In this document: positions 35,472-45,343 of the stretch, piece by piece
Layout: every line of letters starts with the position of its first letter
Position numbering within the stretch: the stretch's first letter is position 1
Origin: Malania oleifera
Taxonomy: Eukaryota; Streptophyta; Magnoliopsida; Santalales; Ximeniaceae
Reading direction: 5' to 3'
Assembly (NCBI RefSeq): GCF_029873635.1
Contig: NC_080423.1
Location: 106,377,988 to 106,441,987, forward strand
DNA length: 64,000 bases
Notes under the pieces: generated by a model
The model's input: only the letters and a program-made list of their open reading frames with translations
Database searches by the model: none
What the model was told of the DNA's origin: nothing
Program-made: the position numbers and the translations under genes

Positions 35472-37859
35472 CGTGGTGAATTTTCGCCCGATCGAAAATC
35501 GAAAGACACCACTAAACTCCATTCCTCGCTACCGTCAATTCTACCGAAGCGGATCGGTGGTAGGAGTGGCGTGAACGTACCTCCTGGGGTAAGTAAATTT
35601 CCCCTTTTTCTTTAATTTCTTGCAAAATATGAGCACAATCTACGAACGGACACCACCACGAGAATCTAGGAATGATTCTCTACAAATTTAGCGAGATAAA
35701 ATTCTCGTGGGTTGTCGTGGGTAAAATCCCAAATTTTGGGTATGGGGGTTATTAAAGGACTAATTTTTAATTAATTAAGGTTAATTTAGAAATGCTAAAA
35801 TATTGAGCATCTAGAGTTGAAGTAAGATTTCTAAAATTTAGGGTCTAGGTGAGCGCCGCAGGTGTAATTTTGGGACCCGTAGGTAAAATTCAGAAAATTA
35901 AGTGGGACTGTTAAATGTTAGTTTAAATATTAATTTGAGATATATGAAACCTATGGAAGGTTAGATGGGTATTATTTTGAAAAAATAGGTTAATTAATTT
36001 GAAAAAAATGTAAATTGCAGGAGTTGAATTTCGGGCGCTAAGGACGTAGGATTTGGGTTCTAACGAGACTATCAATAAGTCAGGTAAAGGGAATAAATTA
36101 TAGCAATATTTTTAAAATTACTGTTGAAATTAATATGTGAAAATGTGTTTATGGTATTTTGTCTGGAAATTATTACGATATAATATCAAATAAATTGTGT
36201 GGCATTTGAGTAATTTTAAAGTGTGATATTTTGGAGTGTAAAATATAACGATGTGTAATTTTTGAAAAAATATTGAAATGATAATTATTGATGTGATTAG
36301 TGAGAAATAATGAAATATAGTATTTATATGTGAGTGTAAATGTTTTACTTGAAAAATGAGATTTTGTGAATTACAAATATTAGAAAATAATGAAATGTGG
36401 TATTTATTTGTGAGTGAAAATTATATGCATGACAAATGAGTTTGTACAAATTATTGATATGAGTATTTTGGAAAAATGTAAAATACGTGAAATATGATAT
36501 ATATTATTACGAGATGATGAAATGTGTAGAGAAAATGATGAGAATATTTATATTGAACTGAATTATGATGTATTGGATTATGACTGATGAAGTGCCAATA
36601 CCGCATAATGATTGCGGGTATGTGGTAGTAAATCTTGTTTGATGGTTATGATATTGAACACAGTACTGTTGCTAGTGGTATTAGTGCAACCACACAGACT
36701 CTTGGAGCGTGTGGCGTGATAGTCGACTGAGCCATTTTGTAGGGTTGTAGGCCCCTTGAGTTCGGATTAGGATTATAGGCCGGCCAGTCGTACTACAAAC
36801 GCGATATGTGATATGATACTTTGATCTAACCAGGTTGGCCAACCGCGGTTAGATCCAGTCTTCGAGCCGCACAACCTTGACCATGAGGGAAAACATGACG
36901 TGGATAGAAAGACTCTCAGGGTGGCCATAAGTTACAGACATGATGTTGATATTTAATACCGAGAATACTCATAAGCCGAAAAGTAAAATGGAAACGAAAA
37001 GTGAAAGAATGATAAAATTAGCTAAAATGAGAAATGAAAGAAAGAATGGAAATTGAGAAATAAAAAAATGATAAAATTGAGAAATAGAACCGTGTGAATT
37101 AATAATATAAATAATTGAGACGAAATGAAACTCTCTACCTGAGGGCTTACTGAGTAAGGTGAGTGCCCTGATAGGTATCAGATGTGGCCATATATGACTG
37201 TATAACGTGTTAGGGCAAACTACCTATATGGGCGGATAACCTTCCCTATTCTCAAGAACTTCACGGTAAATATGTGTTGGAAATTAAGAAATGATTTTAA
37301 AGCTTATAAAAGCTTGTGTTGTATGATTATGAGAATGTGTATATTAGTGTATTTTCTCAGATAAAACGATGGTTTGAAAAGTAAAGTGTATTATAACTGA
37401 ACTCATATGGCCACACACTGTAAATAATTTATTCCTTCTTACTGAAATGTGTCTCACCCAAATTATCTAATTTTTTAGGGAACAGGGATAGATCAGGTGA
37501 TAAAGCTCCGTGATCATAAGGAGCTGGGACCCTAACACACATGGTGAGTTTTTGGATTAAGGAGTGTGTAATTTTCCCTAGAGTTGAGTAATTTTTGAGT
37601 TTGTAATAATAATGTATATGTGTGTATGTAGATACTCTAGATATTGTATTTTGAATGATATAAATACACTATCTTCCATTGTTAGATTGTAATAATGAAA
37701 TAAATGACTTTTTACCCGATACCCAATGCGAGTCGAGTCGTACGAATGATAGTAGGATTGTTGACATGGTTGATTTGTAAATGTTATGGATGAAGAGTGA
37801 ATATAAATTTATTTATTTATTAGTGGAAAAAAAATTGTACGAAAATTGAAGGCGTCACA
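35131..37859 (+). repeat. 3' LTR of element H (2729 bp)
   Basis: TGTAATAACCTC...GGCGTCACA. It lacks the TTCGTCGACGAA cluster. Splice-like sites: donor GGG|GTAAGT at 35590, acceptor TTGCAG ending 36020, donor CAG|GTAAAG at 36084 and acceptor TTTTTTAG ending 37478. The conserved block is at 37439-37457. AT repeats and (AAT)n runs lie near its start. Confidence 0.85.
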
Positions 37860-38239
37860 ATACAGTTCATAAATTATTTTATTACTAGAAAAATACAAAT
37901 TTCAGAATATGGATTTATTTAGTTGTGTGACATGAGTTATTATCAAATCAGTACGAAATTTGTACAGCTTTCAGTATAACATGATTTACAGCATGCGCAC
38001 AAAGACATATATTATAGCAATTTGAGAATACCATGATTTACAGTATACGTACAGAAACATATATTTTCAGCATTTACAGAATACCATGCTATTTATAGAT
38101 TTCAAAAAACCATAACATTCAGATACTCAGTTATTCAAATATTTAGATATTCAGTTATACATATATTACAGTTACTCAGATTAGATATTACAATGTTATG
38201 GTTATTTCAGCTGTATCAGAATCATGGTAAAACAGTAAG

Positions 38240-38278
<39 letters not shown>

Positions 38279-39221
38279 GTATTATACGGTATCAGATTCT
38301 TGATAAATCAGTTCAATCATCAGAGCACAGAACCATAGCTATTTCATATTAGAGTGCAATCACATATCTCAGATAGTGCGTGAATTTCCGTCAACCGGGC
38401 CTTGGAGGGATTGCAGGCTCCCCATAAATCTAGGTTGATGTGGTCAGTTTAACAAGGGAGCTGTTAGTTACCGAGCTTTTAGAGGGATTGCAAAGTGGCC
38501 GGTTTGATGATTGATAGAGTTTCAGTTGACTTATCTTGGTAGGCCAACTAGTGTTAAGTCTTGCCTACACGTTGCACAACCCTGTCATGAGGAGTTAAAT
38601 CACGACATACAATTTTCTACGAAAAGTTTACATAATTATTTATATATATATATATATATATATTATACAGAATAACAGCAAATATATTATAATACTAGCA
38701 GTATGAATAAATAAAAAGTTCAGATAATACAGTTGTATTTTAAGCCACATAGGTGTGAGTTATACTATATATTATTTTACACGCTATCTCAATTTCAGTT
38801 AATCATCAATATATTATTCATATAAACTCAGATGCCATACACTGATAATAGCATATTTCTTCTTACTGAGAGTTGTCTCATCCTAGTAATTTAAAATTTT
38901 TCAGGTGAACCAGCTAAACAAGCATATCAAACTCGAAGATAGAGAGATCATTTACACTGCCCTGTCTGTAGGGTAAGTGTTTTCAGAGGAATGTATTTTG
39001 AGTTGCATTAAGGGGTTTTTGGTAGAGGTTGATGGGAAAATGTGTAGTTATGTATGTGTTTTGGGAATAATACTAAATTCTGGTATTGTAATAATGGTTG
39101 TATAGATTTATGTTTCCTGCTGCATAGGTGTTACAGTAGTCATGACAGGGGTATCAGAGTAAATGATTATCAGTCTATATATATATATATAAAGTATGAA
39201 TTTTTGGGTCATTACACTTGG

Positions 39222-40520
39222 TGCCTGTTTTAAACCATACAGGTAATGCACATGAGTGAACACCAACTTGACCCAAAAGCTTAAGCCTATTGGGTCTTGA
39301 GTTACACCATGTATATAAGCACTCATCAAATACTCACTTTTTCCAATTTAGGACAAACTTTACAAGTGGAATTCTCAACAATTTCTTCCTCACTTGTGAG
39401 TTCCAACTGCCCCCTCTTGAATGGAGCCATCTTCTCCCTTACGGGACAAATTCTCCAACAGTTTGCTCAAGTTGACTATCTTACGTGTCTCGGATTGTAT
39501 TCCAAATTATGCCTCCAAAACAATCCTACCTCACACGTCTTGACCCAATTTGGATCCATTTTGACAGTTTAAATAATCTTTCTTAACCTCAGTCACACAC
39601 TCCCACACCCAAAGTTATGAACCGTCAGCTCTAATACCACTTCTTAACAGCGGAGGAGTCCATAGGTGTGCTTGATACATATGAGTGAGCACCAACTTGA
39701 CCCAAAAGCTTAAGCCTATTAGATCTTGGGCTGCACCATATATATAAACACCCATCAAATACTCACTTTTTCCAATGAGGGACAAAGTTTACAAATGGAA
39801 TTCTCAACAATAGAGTTTTTTTTTTTTTTCAGTCGATATACTTTTTCCTCATGTCCTTGAAAAACAAACCCTTTAGGTTGCTCCACAAAGATTTCATCTT
39901 CCAAGTATTCATTCAAAAAGGTTGACTTAACATTCATTTGGTGTATAACCCAACCTTTTTGTGCAGCAAAAGCTAGCAACATCCTTATGGTATCCAACCT
40001 GACAACTGGGGCAAAAGTTTCAGAAAAATCTACCCCAAACATCCAAGCATATCCCTTGACAACAAGTCTTGCCTTGTAATTGTTTACAAAAACATCAGGA
40101 TTGAGCTTGGTCTTGTAAACCCACTTGACTTTTAAAGCTTTCTTGTGTTTAGGTATCTCTACCAACTCTCATGTCTGGTTTTTTTCAATCATCTTTAGCT
40201 CCTCCTTCATTACAGCTATCCACTTCTGATCAGTTGCAACTTCTTCATACCCTACAGGCTCCATTACAGCAACATTACACCTCTAATAAATGTCAGAGAG
40301 TGATCTAGTTCCTCTAACAGGTTCATCATCCATATCATCATTCTCCTCGTGAACCTCAAGCTTCTTGTGTCATTCTCCCAACTCCAATTATCTAACTCAA
40401 GGAATTGAACATCCTTGCTGACAATTACTTTATTGCTTTGTGGTATGTAGATCTTGTAGGCCTTTGAAATTGAGTTTAGTTTTCTACAGTCTCTAAATCA
40501 GCTTCTCTCATTATCCTTAG
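39222..40520 (-). pseudogene. Copia 1 reverse transcriptase, N-terminal piece
   Basis: From about 40400 downward: KWIAVMKEELK, a TGA at 40171-40169 where Trp is expected, VKWVYKTKLN, YKARLVVKGYA, DFSETFAPVVRLDTIRMLLAFAA, the MNVKSTFLN motif and EEKVYRLKK up to the TRIM-like insert at about 39835. Then LYGLKQAPR (39246-39222) up to insertion G. Sequence above 40300 (SKDVQFLE-like) is the more variable linker after integrase. Confidence 0.85.
39246..39835 (-). mobile_element. TRIM-like miniature LTR element in the copia RT
   Basis: Two 131-bp direct repeats (39252-39382 and 39681-39811, both starting ATGAGTGARCACCAACTTGA and ending ATTCTCAACAAT) enclose about 300 bp with no coding sequence. 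On -, GGTATTAGAGC (39638-39628) resembles the initiator-tRNA-Met primer site TGGTATCAGAGC and lies beside the upstream repeat. This is the plan of terminal-repeat retrotransposons in miniature. Exact ends and target duplication were not resolved; a T run (39818-39831) borders one side. Confidence 0.7.
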
Positions 40521-40609
40521 TCTTTGGTTTTTAAAATATCCAACAATACCCTTAAGATTAAAAAATAAAAAGCTTTAAAGATGGGTATAAAACTAGCTAT
40601 GTTTAAATG

Positions 40610-40815
40610 TTTTATGGTTTAGATTGTTTAGTAACTAAGAAACAATATGTACAAAAAGTAAAAGTTGATGAAATGCAAATTTTAAGGAAGGTGAGTGGTT
40701 TAACATTAAAATATATATAAAAAATGAGGATATATACAATACACGATAAAGAAGGGACAACTTAGATGATTTGAACATTTAAAACATAAGCTTAATAGAG
40801 CACCTATAAGGAATA
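40610..40815 (+). pseudogene. LINE (L1-type) reverse transcriptase, C-terminal remnant
   Basis: Two frames give FYGLDCLVTKKQYVQKVKV.EMQILRKVSG and, after a shift, KKGQLR-stop-FEHLKHKLNRAPIR. This is the pattern of the RT C-terminal part of plant non-LTR elements (LYGSECW...MLRWMCG...RLRWFGHV). The stop is TGA at 40767-40769 in place of Trp. Too short to assign a subfamily. Confidence 0.6.
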
Positions 40816-40839
40816 ATTAATTAATTACTTTTTAAAAGA

Positions 40840-41546
40840 AGTAAGAATAGGTATAAAATAACTTATAGTAAGATAGTAAGAAATGATTTAATAGTTCTTA
40901 ATCTAATTGTAGTTATTAAGAATCGTATTGACTCTTGTTAAATTTTCCTTCGATCATGACCACCTGAAAGGAATTAAATAATAATGACTTTGAGAACCCA
41001 AGATGTACTTGGATACTAAGTTAGGAAATGGGAGACTCAAATTGTAATAGTAAATAAAAAATGAGTTGGAATGAGATGTCTATCTTCTCCTAGATTCCCC
41101 TTTTATAATGATGAAAACAAATTCCCCTTCAACTTGACATTTATGAACGTGTCATTATGCTTAGAAAAGTTATAAGTGACTCAAGACAGTTATACAGGAC
41201 ATCAATTATAGCTCTTATAATCGCATCGAGGATAACTTGAAAATGGTTATGCGAGACATGCAGTTCAATTTTGGATTTGAGTGTACAAAACTCTCTTAAT
41301 TAGGTGAATTAAGATGCTATCCACACTTCATGGGTATGATACAATGTACATAAAAACATCTATCCACATTAAGTATCTTAAAAGAATGTATTAATTATTT
41401 ATATACCTTATATTATATTAACCATCTAATTATTCACTCCCTCAGTTAGGAATACTAAATGGAGTTTAATGAAAACTCTTCGAAAAATGTGCATATTTTC
41501 AAAATTGACGAAATAATTTTTTTGATAATTATAAAAAACTACACTT

Positions 41547-41585
<39 letters not shown>

Positions 41586-42200
41586 ATTGTCACATACACA
41601 TAGATTTATCAATTTCAGAATTTATTAAATTTCAAATTTTAAATAGTGCCAAAAAATGTAAATTAATAATTTATGAATTTTGTTCGCTTCGTCTATGAAT
41701 TTTCTCCAAATCAATTGACTCAAATTTATAGCACCAGCTTCCAAACGCACGCAGGTCAGATCTTAATTGGTACGTAAAATCTTCGAGCAGAACCATATTA
41801 TATACATTTATGCGTACATGGTCGGTCGATAATAATTAAATTTTAATGAATTAAACAGAACAGTTTCATGATGAATCATGAACAACTACTTAATTCATTT
41901 CATACACCACCTACTTTAAGCTTGTATCCCTTCATCAAATTAAAATGCTACACACATAAACCAACCAAATAGTCCCAGATAGAGATAGATAGATAGATCG
42001 TACATACAGTTAAAAAAGAAAAGGGAGTACTGGATCCAAATATATAAAAGCCAAAAATTACCAAAAAACATTCGACGAGATCAAACAACCACAGATATAT
42101 ATATTCACAATTTTAACGTTGTTAATTTGCCTTCTACTATACGTACTTTCATATGTAGAAGACTAGCTGCCGCAGGCTTACTGGATATATATATGGAAGT
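40840..42200. other. AT-rich intergenic stretch between copia 1/LINE and the DUF gene
   Basis: Holds an (AT)n run at about 41551-41580 and a GATA run at 41985-42000. The part from about 41900 to 42260 would be the 3' flank and UTR of the gene on -. No other gene seen. Confidence 0.5.
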
Positions 42201-42260
42201 ACGTGCGTCGTAGATCGATCCGCATTCATTCGGATCCGGGTAGATGGGTGGGTCGGGCTT

Positions 42261-43070
42261 TTACCGACCCAAGCTGAGGGCGGCGTGGACGTCCAACCGC
42301 CATGCAAACCCGCCGGCGTCCATCCTCCACGCGTCGCAAGGCATTGTCACCGCGCTGCTCCTCTCCTTCCCCCCACACTGCACCCTCACCCTGCACGCGA
42401 ACGCCTCGCACGTGCGCGGCACCCCCTCCTTCATCACCACCCCCACTTTCTCGTAGTTTCCGGCGCCGCCCGCAGCCATCCTCCGGTAGGCTCCGTTGGT
42501 CCACCCCACCCGGTTCCACCCGTCCGATATGAACCCCGGACACTCGTCCCCCTCCAGATTCCTCCTCCTCTCCTCGTCCGTCCTCCCCAAGCTCCACTCC
42601 CCCTCCGCCCGCGTCCCCGTCACGCGCTCCACCGTCACCCACGACCCCACGACCCCTTCCCCCGCTTCCTCCACCTCTTTCCTCTCACTCCCGAAGTTCA
42701 GCCATGTACTCGGAAGTCCCAGTCCCCCGACCTCCGATGCCGCCCGCGTCGGCGAAGCCGGCGAGTCCTTCCAGACCGGCGTCTCCGGCAGCAGCGGCAG
42801 CGTTACCACGGGCGACTCCGTCTCCGACGACGCTTTCCTCTTCCTGACGCACCGTCTGCCGGCGCTCTCTCTACCGCCGCTGCCGCCGCACCTTCTCTTC
42901 CCTCTCCCGCCCCTCGGGCAACTCTCCGGCGGCGAAACGCCGGGCACCGCCGCCCCGGAGGCCGGCTTCGGCGCGATCGGTCGGAATCTGAGCATTATTC
43001 TGTCCACCTTCGCCGCGTCGTACGGAACTCCGGCGTACCGCGCTATGCAGCAGCCTCCCCTCGCTTCCAT
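42261..43070 (-). CDS. Plant-specific protein of unknown function (DUF7950-like), apparently intact
   Basis: A single open frame of 269 codons from ATG at 43070 to TAA at 42263-42261. This ATG is preferred over the upstream one because the conserved N-terminus begins exactly there (MEARGGCCIARYAG, then KVDRIMLRFRPIAPKP). The middle is low-complexity, rich in Gly, Ser, Arg and Pro, with a basic GKRRCGG...RKRK stretch that could be a nuclear signal. The C-terminus has NGAYRRM, CEAFACRVRVQC, MPCDAWRMD and GFAWRLDVHAALSLGR. As I recall them, angiosperm homologues share these two conserved ends; the family has no established biochemical role. It is GC-rich, unlike all its surroundings. Long frames on the opposite strand are shadows of the GC bias. 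Confidence 0.85.
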   Translation of the reverse strand: MEARGGCCIARYAGVPYDAAKVDRIMLRFRPIAPKPASGAAVPGVSPPESCPRGGRGKRRCGGSGGRESAGRRCVRKRKASSETESPVVTLPLLPETPVWKDSPASPTRAASEVGGLGLPSTWLNFGSERKEVEEAGEGVVGSWVTVERVTGTRAEGEWSLGRTDEERRRNLEGDECPGFISDGWNRVGWTNGAYRRMAAGGAGNYEKVGVVMKEGVPRTCEAFACRVRVQCGGKERSSAVTMPCDAWRMDAGGFAWRLDVHAALSLGR

Positions 43071-43131
43071 CCCCCGATCTCTCTCCTCTCGGACTTGCTT
43101 TTCTCGGAGCACAGAAATGTGGACGTGACTG

Positions 43132-43525
43132 GTACTTATAACTCCTGAGACAACGACACGTGTTCTGGTGGACACGTGGGGCGAAGATGATTGGTCGAAA
43201 GTGAAACGTGGCGCGGCGGACGTGGGGCCCAGGATACGGGTAGGGTCTGGCGGGGCCTGCTTTGAAATCGTGAAAAGTGTCACCTGATGGAAGCCCAAAA
43301 CGGGACACGTCGGTTGGGCCTCCTGGGGTGTGCGGAGGCCTTTTGCGGGTTAGGACTTGGAAGTTTCGGGACGTCGACACGTGGCTCCCTAGCGATTGGA
43401 TAGCTACGAGGCCCGGCCCACGGGCGGACAAGCGTTTCGGGGTTTTTCTATAAGTGGTGAGAGAGGATCCTGCCAAGTGGACGGCCGGATAGCGATGGAG
43501 ATCCGGTTTTGGATCGCTGACGTCA
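43132..43525 (-). promoter_or_regulatory. Promoter of the DUF7950-like gene with several G-box/ACGT elements
   Basis: On -, TTATAAGTA at about 43142-43134 is a fitting TATA box, about 65 bases before the ATG. Upstream are CACGTG at 43157-43162, 43173-43178 and 43378-43383 and the palindrome TGACGTCA at 43518-43525; another CACGTG is at 43911-43916. Such ACGT cores are typical binding sites of plant bZIP factors, including ABA-response factors. Regulation by these factors is inference. Confidence 0.5.
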
Positions 43526-43539
43526 CACGTTCGCGATGG

Positions 43540-44460
43540 ACGACTTGGTAGGTCTTGTCTCCGTGATTGGGGAAATGAAAGGGGCCGCCGGACCCGGTCG
43601 GTTCGGATGGGGTTACTTTTTACGTAAGGACGGTATTGCCCCTGAATGTTTCTCAAAACAGTGAGGCATGCCCTTAACAGGAACCTGCCGGGAGTAAAGG
43701 AGCAAAATGAACGAATTAATGGAACAAGGCAGGGGCAAAATGGTCATGATATTGGGAAAAATAATGGCCCATGAGAAGAAAGTCCTACCAGATTGGGCGT
43801 GTTTGGGCTGCAAGGATGTCGATTTAATCATGAGAAAAGGACTGGAAATTAAAATATAAAATAAATGAACAAATCATAAGGTAGATTTAGCAGAGCCAAT
43901 AGGCTTATGACACGTGTAATCACGTATACCGGATAATATAAATACATTCAGCTATGTTTGGGTGCACATATTTTTGGACTTCAAAGTTTAAATCTACTCA
44001 CAGATAAAATATAATATAAAATAAAATTTATATTTTAAAATATAAAATATGCTTCAGAAACTAAGTTTCAACCCTTAGATCCGTATTTATATGAATATGG
44101 ATAAATTTTAATATAATATTATGGTATGATTTGTTCAAATTTACACATCCAAGTAAAGTATGAAAATCAAGCTCTCAAAAATATAGTTAATTTTTTTGAA
44201 AATATAAATTTTGATTTATATTTATTTAAATAAAATTTAGTGTAATTTTATATTACATTTTATTCAAATTCACACAAATTTAAATATAAATATAAATTTC
44301 ATACTGCTAAATACAAGTTGTTTAGTTCAAATTTATCGAAAAGCACATACTAATGTCATAATAAAAAATAATATAATCAAATTTAATATTTTATATATGA
44401 CTTTTTTCAACATGATGTAATACACATTAAATGCATATCACCCCTAAATGGTAAATAGAA
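43540..44460. other. Upstream flank of the gene, grading into AT-rich DNA
   Basis: 43540-43850 is moderately GC-rich; 43980-44460 is AT-rich and full of ATTTAAAT/ATATAAAT words similar to 54480-54950. No ORF or RNA gene is supported. Confidence 0.45.
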
Positions 44461-44462
44461 AT

Positions 44463-44474
44463 TGGTATCAGAGC
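44463..44474 (+). other. tRNA-Met primer binding site of the pararetrovirus
   Basis: TGGTATCAGAGC, complementary to the 3' end of plant initiator tRNA-Met. It defines nucleotide 1 of Caulimoviridae genomes and marks the left end of the viral similarity here. Confidence 0.85.
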
Positions 44475-44650
44475 CTGTGTCCTAATATTGGTATTTCTCA
44501 AGAAGAGAAATATGGTATTATGATCAGCAGAAGAGATAGAGAACAAGGGTCACTTTCTATCAGAAGCCTTTATTAAAATCAAACATAAGATTTTATGAGA
44601 ATTTAATAGCAAAAGTTTGGAGACAGAAATACTTGAAACTAGATACTACT

Positions 44651-45306
44651 ATGGCGAATTTTGAATTAGATCCTATTGTGATAGATCTAAAAAGAGTTAA
44701 GAAAAGTCTAGAATCACAACTAATAGAGATTGAAAGGCAGATTAGCCTTTATCAGTCTAGAATTAGGCAGTGTGAGTGGTAGTTAGAACAACTCCATAGA
44801 ACTCTAAGATCAGAATCAGACGGCCAAAATCTCATTCATCTTCAAAAATGAAGGATAATCAATCCATCACGAATAAAATTAGAAAAATAATGAAAAGTTA
44901 TGAGGACAAAATACGATCTCTCAGCGGGGAAGAGGACACTTAAACGTCTCAAGTCAAAAGTAGCATGTGAGGAAGATATACTGCTAAAGACTATGAGGAT
45001 GCACAGGAACAGGAGGTTCAGAGTGCTCTTAGAGACATTGATGAGACAAAGGTTTTGTCAGACATAACTAATGATATCCAAAATGCTCAGGACGAGTTGG
45101 ATAAGCTTCTTCATCGTGAAAAATGGACAGAAAATGAAGTCTCAGAGATTCAGAAAAGAATCAATAAAAGGCTTAATGAGGTAGAAGACCTCAAGGCTAA
45201 GAAATTAGCCAGTGCCGAAAATCCCTTACAAGAACTAGTAAGGGTTCAGCAAGAGGTGGAACTGCAGGAGCAAGACCATCAAGTTTCAGGGAAACAGTAC
45301 CAATAA
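44651..45306 (+). pseudogene. Pararetroviral small coiled-coil ORF, broken
   Basis: A first ATG at 44651 gives 43 codons of heptad-rich sequence before TAG (44780-44782). Another frame opens at 44848, meets TAA and TGA, and continues open from 45055 to 45306 with a long charged coiled coil (LDKLLHREKW...IQKRINKRL). Small coiled-coil proteins (virion-associated or aphid-transmission-like) occur in this family; a direct match was not possible. It could also be the N-terminal part of the capsid polyprotein. Confidence 0.55.
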
Positions 45307-45343
45307 CTTTTCTATAAGTTTCATCTTGGGATGCTAAGCCAGT

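Larger units (their letters stand above)
34574..37859 (+). mobile_element. Rearranged short LTR element H with U6 fragment
   Basis: Flanked by ATACA at 34569-34573 and 37860-37864. Order: first 80-108 bp of an LTR in sense (34574-34682); 58 bp of U6 snRNA in sense; about 230 bp of the same LTR inverted (34733-34971); about 150 bp of gypsy 3' internal sequence ending GGACGAAATTTTTATAAGG and the purine tract GGAAGGGAGAA; and a full 3' LTR (35131-37859). The internal end resembles that of chromovirus (Tekay/Del-type) elements. No coding part is left. The two outer ends and the duplication are intact, so the rearranged form itself was probably what integrated. Confidence 0.85.
31667..39216 (+). 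mobile_element. Solo gypsy-type LTR G carrying copia-type LTR J and element H
   Basis: TGTAGAGACCC...TGGGTCATTACA with target duplication CTTGG at 31662-31666 and 39217-39221. Its own sequence is 31667-31740, 33607-34573 and 37865-39216 (about 2390 bp). Eight palindrome variants at 33645-33835, TATAAATA at 33852-33859, a donor-like CAGG|GTAAGT near 34066, the conserved block at 38863-38881 and TTTTTCAG near 38903. It interrupts the reverse transcriptase of copia 1 exactly between LKQAPR and the following codons. Confidence 0.9.
15060..40520 (-). mobile_element. Ty1/copia element 1, split by two large LTR insertions
   Basis: On -, pol starts near 40520, is interrupted by a small TRIM-like insert (39246-39835) and by block G (31667-39216, target duplication CTTGG), continues 31661-30908, is interrupted by block E (15774-30902, target duplication CCACA), and ends at 15527 with the 3' LTR below 15532. 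The three coding pieces join in frame at the two duplications: LYGLKQAPR continues across G, and the RNase H pattern QIFVDNQAAISI continues across E. That continuity is the evidence for a single element. Stops and an internal RNase H deletion show it was dead or dying. The 5' LTR and gag are not recognisable above 40.5 kb. Confidence 0.85.

Noticed and set aside
39290-39572. Short + frames of 61 and 91 codons
   Set aside because: They lie in the non-coding TRIM-like insert, part of which is duplicated.
42285-43148. Long open frames (up to 287 codons) on + across the DUF7950-like gene
   Set aside because: They mirror the GC-rich gene on -, encode Pro/Arg/His-rich nonsense and have no conserved motifs.
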